Below, piece by piece: positions 5,196-5,525 of a stretch of DNA of 5,525 nt. Each line of letters starts with the position of its first letter. The first letter of the stretch is position 1. Position numbers and translations under genes: made by a program. The notes under the pieces were generated by a model. It searched no databases and was not told the origin of the DNA. It was given only the letters and a program-made list of their open reading frames with translations. The stretch covers positions 1 through 5,525 of the forward strand of contig DVHV01000143.1 of assembly GCA_018711775.1 (NCBI GenBank), in the 5' to 3' direction. The stretch is from Candidatus Onthocola stercoravium (GTDB taxonomy: Bacteria; Bacillota_I; Bacilli_A; RF39; UBA660).

Positions 5196-5525
5196 ATGAT
5201 GGATTTCATATATGAACTATATCAAAATGATAATTTTGTACTTTATCTTACTATTGCTTTAGTAATATTAATTGTTCTTTTTGTTTTAGTTCTTATATTT
5301 GGAAAACGCGATCAAAAATTAGAAGAAACTAAAAGACTACAAAAAATAGATGTTGATGCTTTCAAGGAAGAAAAGAAGGAAGAAACAAAATTAGAGGTTA
5401 TTCCAGAACCAAAGAAAGAAGAAAAAATTGAAGTAAAAACTGAAGAACCTAAAAAAGAAACTAAATCAATATTTGATGATACTGAAGTTTTACCGGTAAT
5501 TAAGGAAAATAATGATAGCGAAGAA
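5196..5525 (+). CDS. Single-pass membrane protein with Lys/Glu-rich tail (3' end cut by window)
   Basis: An open frame of 110 codons that runs off the window without a stop. I do not recognise the family. Residues 13-35 are one strongly hydrophobic membrane segment, followed by GKRDQK (36-41), a positive edge that suggests an outside N-terminus and a cytoplasmic remainder. From residue 38 the chain is highly charged and rich in Lys, Glu and Pro with repeated short blocks (KEEKKEE, EPKKEE, EEPKKE), so probably disordered or partly coiled. A less charged stretch SIFDDTEVLPVI (91-102) may begin another segment. AGAGGTG (5182-5188) serves ATG 5196 (spacing 7); ATG 5199 is equally possible, and ATG 5190 is too close to it. 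This could be a scaffold or tether for a cytoplasmic partner, but nothing in the visible part shows that. Confidence 0.8.
   Translation, partial: MMDFIYELYQNDNFVLYLTIALVILIVLFVLVLIFGKRDQKLEETKRLQKIDVDAFKEEKKEETKLEVIPEPKKEEKIEVKTEEPKKETKSIFDDTEVLPVIKENNDSEE

Overview
The window comes from a low-GC, AT-rich Gram-positive bacterium, most likely in Bacilli or a Mollicutes/Erysipelotrichia-related lineage of Firmicutes. Three things support this: strong AT bias at silent positions, Bacillus-type Shine-Dalgarno sequences (AAAGGAGG, AAGGTGG), and the gene order tkt - sirA-like - yneF, which is the order in Bacillus subtilis. TGA is used as a stop (it ends the first gene and tkt) and Trp is encoded by TGG, so the standard bacterial code applies and not the Mycoplasma code. 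The exact taxon cannot be fixed from this sequence.

Layout, all genes on the + strand. (1) Positions 1-74 hold the 3' part of a tRNA gene, best read as tRNA-Pro, and a short intrinsic terminator. (2) Positions 127-1663 are a two-gene unit with its own promoter: a polytopic DUF2238/YjdF-like membrane protein, then, 3 bases after its stop, a membrane-anchored DUF1287 protein (putative papain/NlpC-like fold) with an EF-hand-like acidic loop. (3) Positions 1664-2312 contain an unusual 24-bp-period tandem repeat, an extended -10 promoter, an HD-domain phosphohydrolase and a strong terminator. (4) Positions 2322-5108 carry transketolase (tkt), a SirA-family protein (known in B. subtilis as a DnaA-binding replication inhibitor), and the small membrane protein YneF, closed by a terminator. 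(5) Positions 5138-5525 hold a promoter and the first 110 codons of a single-pass membrane protein with a Lys/Glu/Pro-rich tail, cut by the window end.

How the genes may work together: the DUF2238-DUF1287 pair looks like one envelope-associated unit of unknown biochemical role. The tkt-sirA-yneF block joins pentose-phosphate metabolism to a putative replication-control protein by conserved synteny rather than by an evident shared pathway. No terminator is visible after tkt or after the sirA-like gene, so tkt read-through into both is possible alongside their own promoters. I see no CRISPR array, transposase gene, phage gene or complete mobile element. The most interesting points are the divergent SirA homologue, the DUF2238-DUF1287 pair and the unexplained tandem repeat.
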